A stretch of 64,000 bases of DNA from the NCBI RefSeq assembly GCF_002752675.1, contig NZ_CP024608.1, positions 7,192,001 through 7,256,000 of the forward strand, given 5' to 3'. Positions 1 through 8,572 of this stretch are shown here, piece by piece; positions within the stretch are counted from its first letter, which is position 1; every line of letters starts with the position of its first letter. This DNA is from Massilia violaceinigra (GTDB lineage: Bacteria; Pseudomonadota; Gammaproteobacteria; Burkholderiales; Burkholderiaceae_D). A program made the position numbers and the translations under genes. Under the pieces are notes generated by a model that was given only the letters and a program-made list of their open reading frames with translations, was not told where the DNA came from and did not search any database.

Positions 1-611
1 ATCTGGTCCTTGCACTTGTCGTTATGCTCGAAGTACAGCTCCATGCGCTCCTTGACGTCGGGCAGCGCCATGATGTCATCGATCGTATGATTTTTACAAT
101 AATCGATCAAGTCCATCATCAGGGCATAGTTCGAGATGCGGAAGTCGCGGAAGCGTCCCAGCCCGGTGCGCGCATCCATCAGGAAGTTGAGCAAGTCCCA
201 GCCCTGCGGGTCGAGCACTTCCTGCTGGTTGAAGCGGGCGGCGTCGCCCTTGTCGACGGCGGCCATCATGTCGAACCAGGCGGCCGGAAAGACCGAGGCG
301 CCACCGTAGTAGTCGTACACCACCCGCGCCGCCGAGGGCGCTTCCGGATGGATGATGTGGTTGGCGCGCTCGCCGGTGTTGCGGATGGTTTCGGACAAGT
401 GGTGGTCGAATGCCAGGTGCACCCCGGCCGCGTACGGCAGGTTGGTGGTGATATCGCCGTCGCTGACCACGATCTTGCCATCCTGCATGTCCTTGGGATG
501 GACGAACAGGATATCGTCGATCAGGTCCAGGTGCTTGAGGAGGACGGCGCAGACCAGGCCGTCGAAGTCGCTACGCGTGATCAAACGGTATTTTTTTGCA
601 TCGGCAGACAT
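1..611 (-). CDS. DHH-family phosphoesterase (exopolyphosphatase-like), 3' end outside window
   Basis: The N-terminal 203 codons are present; the gene runs off the left edge. It starts at the ATG whose complement is 609-611. The product shows the DHH-superfamily layout: an early RSDFDG aspartate motif at about residues 13-18 and a DHH triad at about residues 69-71 (context FDHHL). These residues bind the catalytic metals in DHH phosphoesterases, which act on polyphosphate, pyrophosphate or oligonucleotides. The exact substrate cannot be told from this part; exopolyphosphatase-like is the usual name for such proteins and is an inference here. No signal peptide is seen, so it is probably cytoplasmic. 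Confidence 0.75.
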   Translation of the reverse strand, partial: MSADAKKYRLITRSDFDGLVCAVLLKHLDLIDDILFVHPKDMQDGKIVVSDGDITTNLPYAAGVHLAFDHHLSETIRNTGERANHIIHPEAPSAARVVYDYYGGASVFPAAWFDMMAAVDKGDAARFNQQEVLDPQGWDLLNFLMDARTGLGRFRDFRISNYALMMDLIDYCKNHTIDDIMALPDVKERMELYFEHNDKCKDQ

Positions 612-955
612 CGTGACATCCCCTTAATCAGGTTCAACAGCAGGCCGGCCGCGGCCGGTTCGATCCTTTATCATACCGCGCAAAGCGGCCGCTGCGGTGC
701 GATCGTCGACGGCGCGGGAGCGATCGCGATAAAAACAGCGTTTCCCCTGCGCCAGCGAGGCGCCTTCCCCACAGTTCACTCCTTCAATCATGCAGCCTGT
801 CGCAAACGCCGCACGGCGTCCAGGGGATCGTCCTAAAGTTACAACATCTCATCAGTATTCGTCGCCCCGCGGCGGTTTTTGCGGCGATGGGACAGCGGAG
901 CAGTTACACTCGCCGCTCGCATCAATCTCTCTGAATCTGACGGAAATCACTCACC
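612..955. other. intergenic region between divergent genes
   Basis: These 344 bases lie between the DHH gene (minus) and the sensor kinase (plus), so they should carry both promoters. A GC-rich palindromic stretch sits around 643-658. No convincing gene, RNA or clear promoter hexamer pair was found. Long open frames across it have no recognisable protein features. Confidence 0.5.
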
Positions 956-2218
956 ATGGAAGCACGCCGCCCTCCCGAGCAAAACATCGCGACCGTTCTG
1001 GCATGGCTGCACCGCGCCTTCGACGCGATCGCCACCTGGGTGACCCAGCTGTCATGGTGGAAGTTTTTCCTGTTCGCGGCACTGGCCCTGATTGCCGCGT
1101 CGATCCTGCAAAACGAACTGTTTTCGGGCGCCGAAGTGGTCGAGGTGCGGCGCGAGCGCAAGCGCGACAAGCACGAAGGCAACATCATCTTCGACGACAG
1201 CGGGATCAGCTACAGCCCGCCCAAGAAGCGCAACCCGCCGCCCGAACCGCCCGAGGCGCCGGAAGCGCCCGAACCGCCGGTGCCGCCCGAGCCGGGCGCG
1301 AAGCCGGCCGAGCCGACCGAGCCGGATCCGCCACCGGTTGCGGTGGTTGCCGGCGGCAGCGACGGCGAAGTGCGCGTCGCGCTGCCGCCACAAATCGTCG
1401 AAGGCTTGTCGAGCGCGATCGAGGCCGCCGTCGAAAATGCCGCCGAAGAAAAGGTAAAGGTCTATCACGGCCAGGCCTCGACCTGGTTCAAGAGTTTTAT
1501 CTCCCTGCTGGTGCTGGCCCTGTTCGCCACCAAGGCGCTGGTGGGCGGCAAGAAGCGCGCCGAAGCCGAAACCCAGACCGCCAACGCCGCCGCCGAGCGC
1601 GAATCGATGCAGCGCCAGCTGTCCGAAGCGCGCATGCAGATGATGCAGGCCCAGGTGGAGCCGCATTTCCTGTTCAATACCCTGGCGTCGGTCGAATACC
1701 TGATCGAGACCGACCCGCCGCGCGCCTCGGCCATGCAGCGCAGCCTGATCCAGTACCTGCGCGCGGTGCTGCCGCAGATGCGCGACAACGCCGTCGTCAC
1801 CAACCTCGGGCGCGAGGCGGACATGGTGAAAGCCTACCTGAGCCTGCTGAAGATGCGGATGGAGGAACGCCTGCAGGTGGACATGCAGATTCCCGAGGGC
1901 TTGCGCAGCGCCGCCTTTCCGCCGATGATGCTGCAGTCGATGGTCGAAAACGCCATCAAGCACGGCCTCGAATGCAAGCCCGAAGGCGGATCGCTGCGCA
2001 TCCTGGCCGAAGTGGCGCACGACAAGCTGCGCGTGATCGTCAGCGACGACGGGGTCGGCTTCGGCGTGTTCCCCAGCGATGGCACCGGCCTGGGCCTGAT
2101 GACGATCCGCGAACGGCTCAAGCTGCTGCACGGCGACGCCGGCCAGCTGCACATCGCGGCCAACGTGCCCAGCGGCGTGATCGCCACCATCGAAGTGCCC
2201 TACCATGTGTCGAAGTGA
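956..2218 (+). CDS. LytS/AlgZ-type sensor histidine kinase
   Basis: This 420-residue membrane kinase belongs to the His_kinase (LytS/YehU) family. Segments in order: a transmembrane helix at about residues 34-51; a non-cytoplasmic stretch with a proline/glutamate-rich run at 88-127; a second helix at about 179-196; a short coil; the phosphoacceptor motif VEPHFLFNTL with His at about 237; and an HATPase domain with an N-box (MVENAIKHG) and G-boxes (DDGVGFG, GLGLMTIRERL). It most likely phosphorylates the LytTR regulator encoded 90 bases downstream. The signal is unknown. The long Pro/Glu linker between the helices is unusual and may span or contact the cell wall (inference). Confidence 0.9.
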   Translation: MEARRPPEQNIATVLAWLHRAFDAIATWVTQLSWWKFFLFAALALIAASILQNELFSGAEVVEVRRERKRDKHEGNIIFDDSGISYSPPKKRNPPPEPPEAPEAPEPPVPPEPGAKPAEPTEPDPPPVAVVAGGSDGEVRVALPPQIVEGLSSAIEAAVENAAEEKVKVYHGQASTWFKSFISLLVLALFATKALVGGKKRAEAETQTANAAAERESMQRQLSEARMQMMQAQVEPHFLFNTLASVEYLIETDPPRASAMQRSLIQYLRAVLPQMRDNAVVTNLGREADMVKAYLSLLKMRMEERLQVDMQIPEGLRSAAFPPMMLQSMVENAIKHGLECKPEGGSLRILAEVAHDKLRVIVSDDGVGFGVFPSDGTGLGLMTIRERLKLLHGDAGQLHIAANVPSGVIATIEVPYHVSK

Positions 2219-2308
2219 GCGGCAAACAAAGAGGCACCAAGGAATCGATTGATTAAAGCCCGGTTTCATTGAATAATTGGCACTCTTTCCTTTCACCAGA
2301 ACCGGACC

Positions 2309-3070
2309 ATGCCTACCGCTATTATTGCTGACGACGAAAGACTGATGCGCGACCAGTTGCGCCTGCGCCTGAACCAGGCGTGGCCCGAGCTGGAAATCGT
2401 CGGCGAGGCAAAGAACGGCGAGGAGGCCATCGAGCTGGTCAGCCAGCTCAAGCCCGACCTGACCTTCCTCGATATCCGCATGCCGGGCAAGACCGGCATG
2501 GAAGCGGCGCGCGCGATCGGCGCCGGCAGCAACATCGTGTTCGTCACCGCCTACGACCAGTACGCGGTCGAGGCCTTCGAGCGCGGCGCGGTCGACTACG
2601 TGCTCAAGCCGCCCGAGGCCGAGCGCCTGCAGGTGACGGTGGACCGCCTCAAGTCGCGCCTGGCCAAGCCGAAGGAAGCGGTCAACGACAGCGTCACGGC
2701 CATGCTGTCGCAGCTGGCCGAGAAAATGGCGGCGCCCAAGCCGACCTACCTGCAATGGATCCAGGCCAGCATCGGCCAGGACTTGCGCATGATACCGGTC
2801 GAGGACATCCTGTTTTTCCGCTCCGACGAAAAATACACCTGCGTGCAGACCGAGCGCTTCGAGGCGCTGATCCGCAAGCCGGTGCGCGACCTGGCCGAGG
2901 AACTCGATCCGGCGCTGTTCTGGCAGATCCACCGCGCCACCCTGGTCAACGTCAACGCCATCGAAGGGGTGACGCGCGACATCCGCGGGCGCCACCTGGT
3001 GCTCATCAAGGGCAAGCCCGACAAGCTGGAAGTGAGCCGCAGCTTCCTGCACCTGTTCAAACAGATGTGA
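2309..3070 (+). CDS. LytTR-type response regulator (LytR/AlgR family)
   Basis: The 253-residue protein has an N-terminal receiver domain (acidic pair DDE at about residues 8-10, phosphoacceptor Asp at about 55 in FLDIRMPG, TAYDQYAVEAF as the switch region) and a C-terminal LytTR DNA-binding domain (about 145-250, with FRSDEKYTCV and LFWQIHRATLVNV). It is the natural partner of the kinase just upstream, and the two probably share a transcript. Its targets are not visible in the sequence. Confidence 0.92.
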   Translation: MPTAIIADDERLMRDQLRLRLNQAWPELEIVGEAKNGEEAIELVSQLKPDLTFLDIRMPGKTGMEAARAIGAGSNIVFVTAYDQYAVEAFERGAVDYVLKPPEAERLQVTVDRLKSRLAKPKEAVNDSVTAMLSQLAEKMAAPKPTYLQWIQASIGQDLRMIPVEDILFFRSDEKYTCVQTERFEALIRKPVRDLAEELDPALFWQIHRATLVNVNAIEGVTRDIRGRHLVLIKGKPDKLEVSRSFLHLFKQM

Positions 3071-3269
3071 ATACGCCCTGTGCCGCGCCGGCCGCGGCGC
3101 TCTGCCCTCCTTCCATGCACCACCTAGCGATACGCCATGAGACTCCGTACCCCGAAGCGCACCGCGCTGCGCATTACAAGCCGTTTGTCGCGCCTCAAGG
3201 CGTGCTTTGTATCAGCTTTTACAATCAGCCCACGGTCCGCGTCCCGCGGGCCTTCAACGGCAGGCGCGC

Positions 3270-4505
3270 ATGGCACAACAGCGTTCTTCCCGCTTCCTGA
3301 GCTGGGGTGCGGTCATGTTCGTCCTCGGTTTGCTGGGCGGTCACTCCCTCGCGCGCTTGTTCGCGTATAACCGCTGGCCGCGCTTTGCGCGCAGCCACAG
3401 CCGCGAGATCATCCAGAACGCGAGCGAAGCGATCATCTCCACCGACGATACGCAGACCATCGTGCTGGCCAATCCGTCGGCCGCGGCGATGTTCTCGACC
3501 ACCGTGGAACGGATGCAGGGCAGTCCGCTGCAGCAGTTCATCGCCCCGCTGCCGACCGTCACCGGCGACGCCGCGCCCGCCTATTTCGGCGACGTGGCCG
3601 GGCGCGCCGGGCGCCGCGCCACCGATTACGCCGTCACCGGCGTGCGCGCCAGCGGCGAAACCTTCCCCCTCGAAGGCTCGATTTCGAGCATGATCGAAGC
3701 GGACCGCACCATCTACACCATCATCCTGCGCGACGTCACCGAGCGCCAGCAGGTGCAGGAAAAGCTGTCGCGCTCGCACGCCCAGCTGCGCCAGCTTTCG
3801 TCGGCCCTGCAAACCGTGCGCGAGGAAGAGCGCGCCCACATCGCGCGCGAGCTGCACGACGACCTCGGCCAGCTGCTGGCGTCGCTGCGCATGGACCTGA
3901 ACCTGCTGCAAAAGGAGCCCGGCGCCGGCAAGAACGGCCAGCGCCTGATGAAAGGCATGGAAGAGAACCTCCTGACCGCCATCACCTCGCTGCGCCGCAT
4001 CGCCACCAACCTGCGCCCGCGCGCGCTCGACGAAGGCGGCCTGTATTTCGCGCTGCAGGGCTTGCGCGACGAATTCGTCGAACGGCACGGCATCGCCTGC
4101 TCCCTGTTCGCCGACGAAGCCGAGCTGCGCCTCGACGATGGCGCCAGCACCGCCATTTTCCGCATCGTCCAGGAAGCGCTGACCAATATCGCGCGTCACG
4201 CCGGCGCCAGCAATGTGACCATGTATGTCTACCGCATCGATGGCCAGCTGCTGGTCTCGATCCGCGACGACGGGCGCGGCATCCAGGCCGCCGACATGGA
4301 AAAAGCCCAGTCACTCGGCCTGATCGGCATGCGCGAACGGGTGTGGGGAATGAAGGGCGAAATCACCGTCAGCGGCGACGATCCGCCCGGAACCCGCATC
4401 GACATCGTGTTGCCGTTGCCCGAAAGCACGAACGATGAGGCCGGCGCCGAGCCCGCCGCGAGCGCACCGGAACGGCCCCGCCCCCTGCCGCCGCCGGCTC
4501 CCTGA
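3270..4505 (+). CDS. PAS-domain sensor histidine kinase, NarX/UhpB type (HisKA_3)
   Basis: I chose the ATG at 3270 (411 residues) because the hydrophobic segment at about residues 11-32 then lies at the N-terminus; an upstream start at 3207 is possible. A PAS domain covers about 45-160, followed by a HisKA_3 helix pair with the phosphoacceptor His at about 196 (ARELHDDLGQ) and an HATPase domain (EALTNIARHAGA, DDGRGI, LGLIGMRERV). The C-terminus is Pro/Ala-rich. Kinases of this class normally signal to NarL/FixJ regulators, and none is encoded nearby. The LytTR regulator upstream is of a different class, so the partner is probably encoded elsewhere. Confidence 0.88.
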   Translation: MAQQRSSRFLSWGAVMFVLGLLGGHSLARLFAYNRWPRFARSHSREIIQNASEAIISTDDTQTIVLANPSAAAMFSTTVERMQGSPLQQFIAPLPTVTGDAAPAYFGDVAGRAGRRATDYAVTGVRASGETFPLEGSISSMIEADRTIYTIILRDVTERQQVQEKLSRSHAQLRQLSSALQTVREEERAHIARELHDDLGQLLASLRMDLNLLQKEPGAGKNGQRLMKGMEENLLTAITSLRRIATNLRPRALDEGGLYFALQGLRDEFVERHGIACSLFADEAELRLDDGASTAIFRIVQEALTNIARHAGASNVTMYVYRIDGQLLVSIRDDGRGIQAADMEKAQSLGLIGMRERVWGMKGEITVSGDDPPGTRIDIVLPLPESTNDEAGAEPAASAPERPRPLPPPAP

Positions 4506-4755
4506 CATTTCCCAGACCGCCTGTAACGACGGGCGGTATGCGGCGTTGCACCATTTCTCCCGGGTGCCATTAAGCGCACTCGAAGCGTGCAATTAGACGG
4601 TATTGACGTCTTGTTCCCCGGCAAATCTACCCTGTCTCTTTTTCGCCACATTTCACTTTGTCATGGATTTGACATACGTGGAAGTTATAATTACGTCCGA
4701 TTAAGAGCATCCCTGGTTAATCGACACTTATCTGTGCAACTTTTTGGAGATTTAT
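4506..4755. promoter_or_regulatory. AT-rich leader and promoter region of the porin gene
   Basis: This 250-base stretch becomes clearly AT-richer towards the porin and must contain its promoter. A TTGACA (4669-4674) and a TATAAT (4686-4691) occur, but only 11 bases apart, too close to form one sigma-70 promoter. A strong Shine-Dalgarno GGAGA at 4746-4750 precedes the ATG at 4756. No operator was recognised. Confidence 0.4.
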
Positions 4756-5766
4756 ATGCAATGCAAACTGATGGCTGTTGTCCTGGCCGCTGCAATTCCT
4801 CTGTGCGCTTCCGCTCAATCGAGCGTCACGATCTACGGCGTGGCAGATGCCTCCCTGGCGAAAGAAGACACGGACGTTAAGGGCGGCAGCCGTACGGTCG
4901 TCAATTCCGGCAACCAGTCGACCAGCCGTATCGGATTCCGCGGCGTTGAAGATCTGGGCAATGGCCTGAGCGCCGTGTTCAACCTGGAAGCTGGCGTTAA
5001 TCTCGACACCGGCGCCGGCGACAGCGTCCTGTTCGGCCGCCGCTCGGTGGTTGGCCTGAAAGGTGGCTTCGGCTCCGTGCTGATCGGCCGCGAATACACT
5101 CCGATCGCTGACGTCGCTAACGCTAGCGATATCAACGGCCAGGGCTTCTACGGCACCAACTTGAGCTCGTTCGGCGCAGGCCGTCTGACCCGTCGCATCA
5201 GCAACTCGGTCAACTACAAATCGAACTCGATGGGCGGCGTGATCGTCAGCGCCGGTTATGGCCTGGGCGAAACCGCAACCGGTCCTTCGCAAGATCTGAT
5301 GGGTCTGGCAGTTGAGTACAAAGCCAACAACATCTACGTTGGCGGCGGTTACCACGTTGTTGAGCGTCTGGCTTCCGGCGACGACAAGGAAATGATCGTC
5401 GGTGCAGGCTTCACCATGGGCCCAGTCGAAATCCGCGGTAACTACATGGTTGCCAACCCAACCGGTGCCGGCAACAAGTATGAGCAGGTCAACGCCGGCT
5501 TGTCGTACACCTTCGGTTCGAACAAGATCTACGGTAACGTCCAGCAAAACAAACTGGAAGGCGGCGCCAAGGGTAACGGCGCTTCGCTGGCTTACTCGTA
5601 CTCGCTGTCGAAGCGCACCAATGTGTACGCTTCGTACGCCATGCTGCGTAACAACGACAAAGCAACCTTCGGCATCTACTCGGCTGGCGCAAACGTCATC
5701 CCACCAGCAACCGCGTTCGGTGCTGATCCAACCGCGCTGGCAGTTGGCGTTCGTCACGCGTTCTAA
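4756..5766 (+). CDS. Gram-negative general porin, outer membrane beta-barrel
   Basis: The 336-residue precursor begins with a signal peptide (MQCKLMAVVLAAAIPLCASA, cleavage near SAQS) followed by SSVTIYGVADASL, the typical first strand of Burkholderiales trimeric porins (Omp32/Porin_4 family). Alternating strands continue to a C-terminal aromatic residue (VGVRHAF), the BAM recognition signal. The start is the ATG at 4756, five bases after GGAGA, rather than a TTG at 4744. Codon usage differs from its neighbours (more T/A-ending codons such as GTT, GCT and CCA), as expected for a highly expressed gene. It should pass small hydrophilic solutes, with slight anion or cation selectivity unknown. 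Confidence 0.93.
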   Translation: MQCKLMAVVLAAAIPLCASAQSSVTIYGVADASLAKEDTDVKGGSRTVVNSGNQSTSRIGFRGVEDLGNGLSAVFNLEAGVNLDTGAGDSVLFGRRSVVGLKGGFGSVLIGREYTPIADVANASDINGQGFYGTNLSSFGAGRLTRRISNSVNYKSNSMGGVIVSAGYGLGETATGPSQDLMGLAVEYKANNIYVGGGYHVVERLASGDDKEMIVGAGFTMGPVEIRGNYMVANPTGAGNKYEQVNAGLSYTFGSNKIYGNVQQNKLEGGAKGNGASLAYSYSLSKRTNVYASYAMLRNNDKATFGIYSAGANVIPPATAFGADPTALAVGVRHAF

Positions 5767-5806
5767 TTCACTGGCGCGTTCAGGCGCGCTTAGCTGAAAC
5801 AAAAAA

Positions 5807-5842
5807 CCCCGCACGCTGCCTCGCAGCTTGCGGGGTTTTTTT
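5807..5842 (+). terminator. rho-independent terminator of the porin gene
   Basis: A stem of CCCCGCA (5807-5813) and TGCGGGG (5829-5835), extended inwards with one mismatch, is followed by seven T and preceded by an A run. It lies 40 bases after the porin stop codon. Confidence 0.9.
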
Positions 5843-5909
5843 ATGCCGGTTTGCACGGTTGTGCGTATTCATGTATATTTGTGCGCATTGCTTCCTGTTG
5901 AATGCTTAC

Positions 5910-6695
5910 ATGCCGACCGATCCCCTCCTCCTGCAGGAACGCCACGCCCTCATCCTGCAACGCCTGCAAACCGATGGACGGGTGCTGGCCCCCGACCTGG
6001 CGCAATGGCTGCAAGTGTCCGAAGACACCATCCGGCGCGATCTGCGCGACCTGGCCGCGGCCGGCCTGTGCCAGAAGGTCTATGGCGGCGCCCTGCGCAT
6101 GCCGCTACCCGCCGCCCCGGGCGGCACCCCGGCGCAGCGCCGCGCGGCCCAGACAGGCCGTAAAGCGCACCTGGCCGCCGCCGCAGTGCCCTGCGTGACG
6201 CCCGGCAGCGTCGTGTTCATCGATGCCGGCTCGACCAACCTGGCGGTCGCGGCCGCGCTGGGAGAACACCGGCTGACCGTCATCACCAACGCCCCGGCGG
6301 TTGCCGCCGCGCTGATCGACAAGCCGCTGATCGAACTGATCGTCATTGGCGGGCGCATCCATGCAGAGACGGGCGCCAGCATCGGCGCGACCGCCCTGCG
6401 CGAACTCGAACTGATCAGCCCCGACCTGTACATCCTGGGCGCCTGCGGGGTCGACGCCCAGGCCGGCGTGAGCGCCATCCATTTCGAGGAAGCCGAATTC
6501 AAGCGCCATGTCGCTTCGCTCAGCAAGACGGTGCTGGTCGCCACCACCAACGACAAGGTCGGCACCGCCGCGCCGTACGCGGTGCTGGAGGCGGCCAGCG
6601 TGAGCGTCCTGGTTGGCGAGCATGATATCGACGTGCGCCAGGCCGACGCCTTCGCGGCGCGCGGCGTGCGCGTGCTGCGCGCCGCCAAGCCCTGA
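5910..6695 (+). CDS. DeoR-family transcriptional regulator
   Basis: The 261-residue protein has a DeoR-type winged helix-turn-helix at about residues 1-60 (ERHALILQRLQTDGRV, SEDTIRRDLRDLAAAGL, VYGGAL) and a sugar-phosphate-sensing DeoRC domain (VFIDAGSTNLAVAAAL, TVITNAPAVAAAL, GACGVDAQAGV). I start it at the ATG at 5910; upstream in-frame residues look unrelated. DeoR regulators usually repress sugar-catabolic or transport genes and are relieved by a phosphorylated sugar. The MFS transporter 25 bases downstream is the likely regulated partner. Confidence 0.9.
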   Translation: MPTDPLLLQERHALILQRLQTDGRVLAPDLAQWLQVSEDTIRRDLRDLAAAGLCQKVYGGALRMPLPAAPGGTPAQRRAAQTGRKAHLAAAAVPCVTPGSVVFIDAGSTNLAVAAALGEHRLTVITNAPAVAAALIDKPLIELIVIGGRIHAETGASIGATALRELELISPDLYILGACGVDAQAGVSAIHFEEAEFKRHVASLSKTVLVATTNDKVGTAAPYAVLEAASVSVLVGEHDIDVRQADAFAARGVRVLRAAKP

Positions 6696-6720
6696 TCGCC
6701 ACCCTTTTCCGAAAGAAGCC

Positions 6721-7884
6721 ATGCCTGACACCGGACCGCAACAACGCCTTTCCACCCGCCTCGCTTTTCTTGCCGCCGGCCTGGCCATGTCGGCCTGGGC
6801 GCCCTTGGTGCCGCTGGCCAAGCTGCGCCTCGGCCTGGGAGAAGCGCAGCTCGGCTTGCTGTTGCTGTGCCTGGGCGCCGGATCGCTGCTGGCGATGCCG
6901 TCCACCAGTTTCCTCACAGCGCGTTTCGGCGTGCGGCCGGTGGTGCTGTGCTCCGGTCTGATCGTCTGCCTGGTGCTGCCCGGACTGGCTTTCGCGCCCA
7001 GTGCGCTGCTGCTCGGCTGCGTGCTGTTCGTCTTCGGCGCGGCCATCGGCACCCTGGACGTGGCGATGAATATCCAGGCGGTGGTGGTGGAAAAGAACAG
7101 CGGCGAGGCGCTGATGTCCGGCTTTCACGGCTTGTTCAGCGTGGGCGGCTTCCTGGGCGCGGGCAGCATGGCGCTGCTGCTGTGGCTCGGCCTGAGCCCG
7201 ACCGCGTCCGCCGTCCTGCTGGCCCTGCTGGTCGGCGCTGTGCTGGCCGGTGCGGCGTCCGGCCTGCGGCGCGAGACCGATGCGCAGGTACGCGACGCGC
7301 CCATTTTTGTCATGCCGCACGGCGCGGTGATCCTGATCGGCGCGCTGTGCTTCCTGTGCTTCCTGGCCGAAGGCGCCATCCTCGACTGGAGCGCCCTGCT
7401 GCTGACCGACGGACGCGGCCCCGCTGCGGGCGCCGGCCAGGGCGGGCTCGGTTACGCGGCGTTTGCGATCGCCATGACGCTGGGGCGCCTGACGGGCGAC
7501 AAGGTGGTTGGCAAACTGGGCGGCCAGCGGGTGCTGCTGCTGGGCGGCCTGTGCGCGGCGGCCGGCTTTTTCTGCACGGTGCTGGCATCGTCGGTGGCGG
7601 GCATGCTGGCTGGCTTCGTGCTGATCGGACTGGGCGCCTCGAACATCGTGCCGATTCTGTTCACCGCGGCCGGCAGCCAGCGCGCGATGCCGGCCAGCCT
7701 GGCGATCGGAGCGATCACCACGCTCGGCTATGCCGGGATTCTGGCGGGACCGGCGGCGATCGGGTTTGTGGCGCACGCCACCAGCCTGCCCGTGGCGTTC
7801 GCCGGGCTCGGCTGCGCGATGCTGCTGATCGCGGCCAGCGCGAAACTGGGCGCGTCGAGCGCGCCCAAGGCCGTATCGAAATGA
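6721..7884 (+). CDS. MFS transporter (YbjJ/fucose-permease-like)
   Basis: This 387-residue integral inner-membrane protein has about twelve hydrophobic segments, including LLLLCLGAGSLLAMP, a Gly-rich helix FVFGAAIGTLDVAMN and FHGLFSVGGFLGAGS. These resemble the FHS/YbjJ group of major facilitator proteins. The ATG at 6721 follows GAAAGAAG. It lies directly after the DeoR regulator on the same strand, which suggests import or export of a sugar or sugar-like compound (inference). The substrate is not readable from sequence. Confidence 0.85.
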   Translation: MPDTGPQQRLSTRLAFLAAGLAMSAWAPLVPLAKLRLGLGEAQLGLLLLCLGAGSLLAMPSTSFLTARFGVRPVVLCSGLIVCLVLPGLAFAPSALLLGCVLFVFGAAIGTLDVAMNIQAVVVEKNSGEALMSGFHGLFSVGGFLGAGSMALLLWLGLSPTASAVLLALLVGAVLAGAASGLRRETDAQVRDAPIFVMPHGAVILIGALCFLCFLAEGAILDWSALLLTDGRGPAAGAGQGGLGYAAFAIAMTLGRLTGDKVVGKLGGQRVLLLGGLCAAAGFFCTVLASSVAGMLAGFVLIGLGASNIVPILFTAAGSQRAMPASLAIGAITTLGYAGILAGPAAIGFVAHATSLPVAFAGLGCAMLLIAASAKLGASSAPKAVSK

Positions 7885-7885
7885 C

Positions 7886-8536
7886 TTACTTCAGGCGGCA
7901 GGTGAGCAGCCAGTAGTATTCCAGGCGCACGATCTTGATCTCGCGTACCGACGAGGCCAGCTTCTTGCGCAGCGCGCTGTCGGACGGGTACGTCTTGGGA
8001 ATTTCGTAGCGCTCGCCATCGGGCGCAATGCGGATCTGGTAGGTATTGCCTTCCATATCGGTGCGTGCCACGGTTTCGCTGCTGCCTTCGACATAGGCAT
8101 CGTCCAGCAGGACGATGAACATGTCGTCGCCGACCTTGGTGCGCAGGTGCGCCAGGAAGCGTTCCTGCTCTTCGCGCTTGACGTGCGACCACCAGAAGCC
8201 GATGAACACGGCCGTGTAGCTGCCGATGTCGTCCGGCAAATTCCACGCGTCCGCCACCTTGAATTCCACCTTGTCTGCAGGCAGTGCGCGCAGTTTGCCC
8301 AGCGCGATCATTTCAGGATTGATATCGGTGGCGACGACCTTGTCGGCCGTGCCGGCGATGACGGCGGTCCAGTAACCGGTGCCGCAGGCCAGTTCCAGCA
8401 CGGTATGGCCGCGCAGGGTCTCGGCCACATGGCCGCGCATGGCGGCCAGGTCGTCCTTGCGTTCCGGCCGGTCGTAGATGCGGTCGTGGTTGGAGGCGCT
8501 CTTGGCGTAAAACTGTGCGGATTGTTCGGTGATCAT
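7886..8536 (-). CDS. class I SAM-dependent methyltransferase
   Basis: The 216-residue protein carries the Rossmann methyltransferase motif I (VLELACGTGYWT at about residues 46-57), motif II acidic residue (VVATDINPEM) and a motif IV-like region (TAVFIGFWWSHV). It resembles small-molecule methyltransferases with no extra domain. It follows cysB on the same strand after a 36-base gap, so the two may be co-transcribed. It converges with the MFS gene with one base between the stop codons. The substrate is unknown. Confidence 0.85.
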   Translation of the reverse strand: MITEQSAQFYAKSASNHDRIYDRPERKDDLAAMRGHVAETLRGHTVLELACGTGYWTAVIAGTADKVVATDINPEMIALGKLRALPADKVEFKVADAWNLPDDIGSYTAVFIGFWWSHVKREEQERFLAHLRTKVGDDMFIVLLDDAYVEGSSETVARTDMEGNTYQIRIAPDGERYEIPKTYPSDSALRKKLASSVREIKIVRLEYYWLLTCRLK

Positions 8537-8572
8537 ATTTTTCTTGATGGTGATGTACTTGGTACTGATGCT

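Noticed and set aside
4669..4691. TTGACA and TATAAT upstream of the porin as one promoter
   Set aside because: The hexamers are only 11 bases apart, too close for sigma-70.
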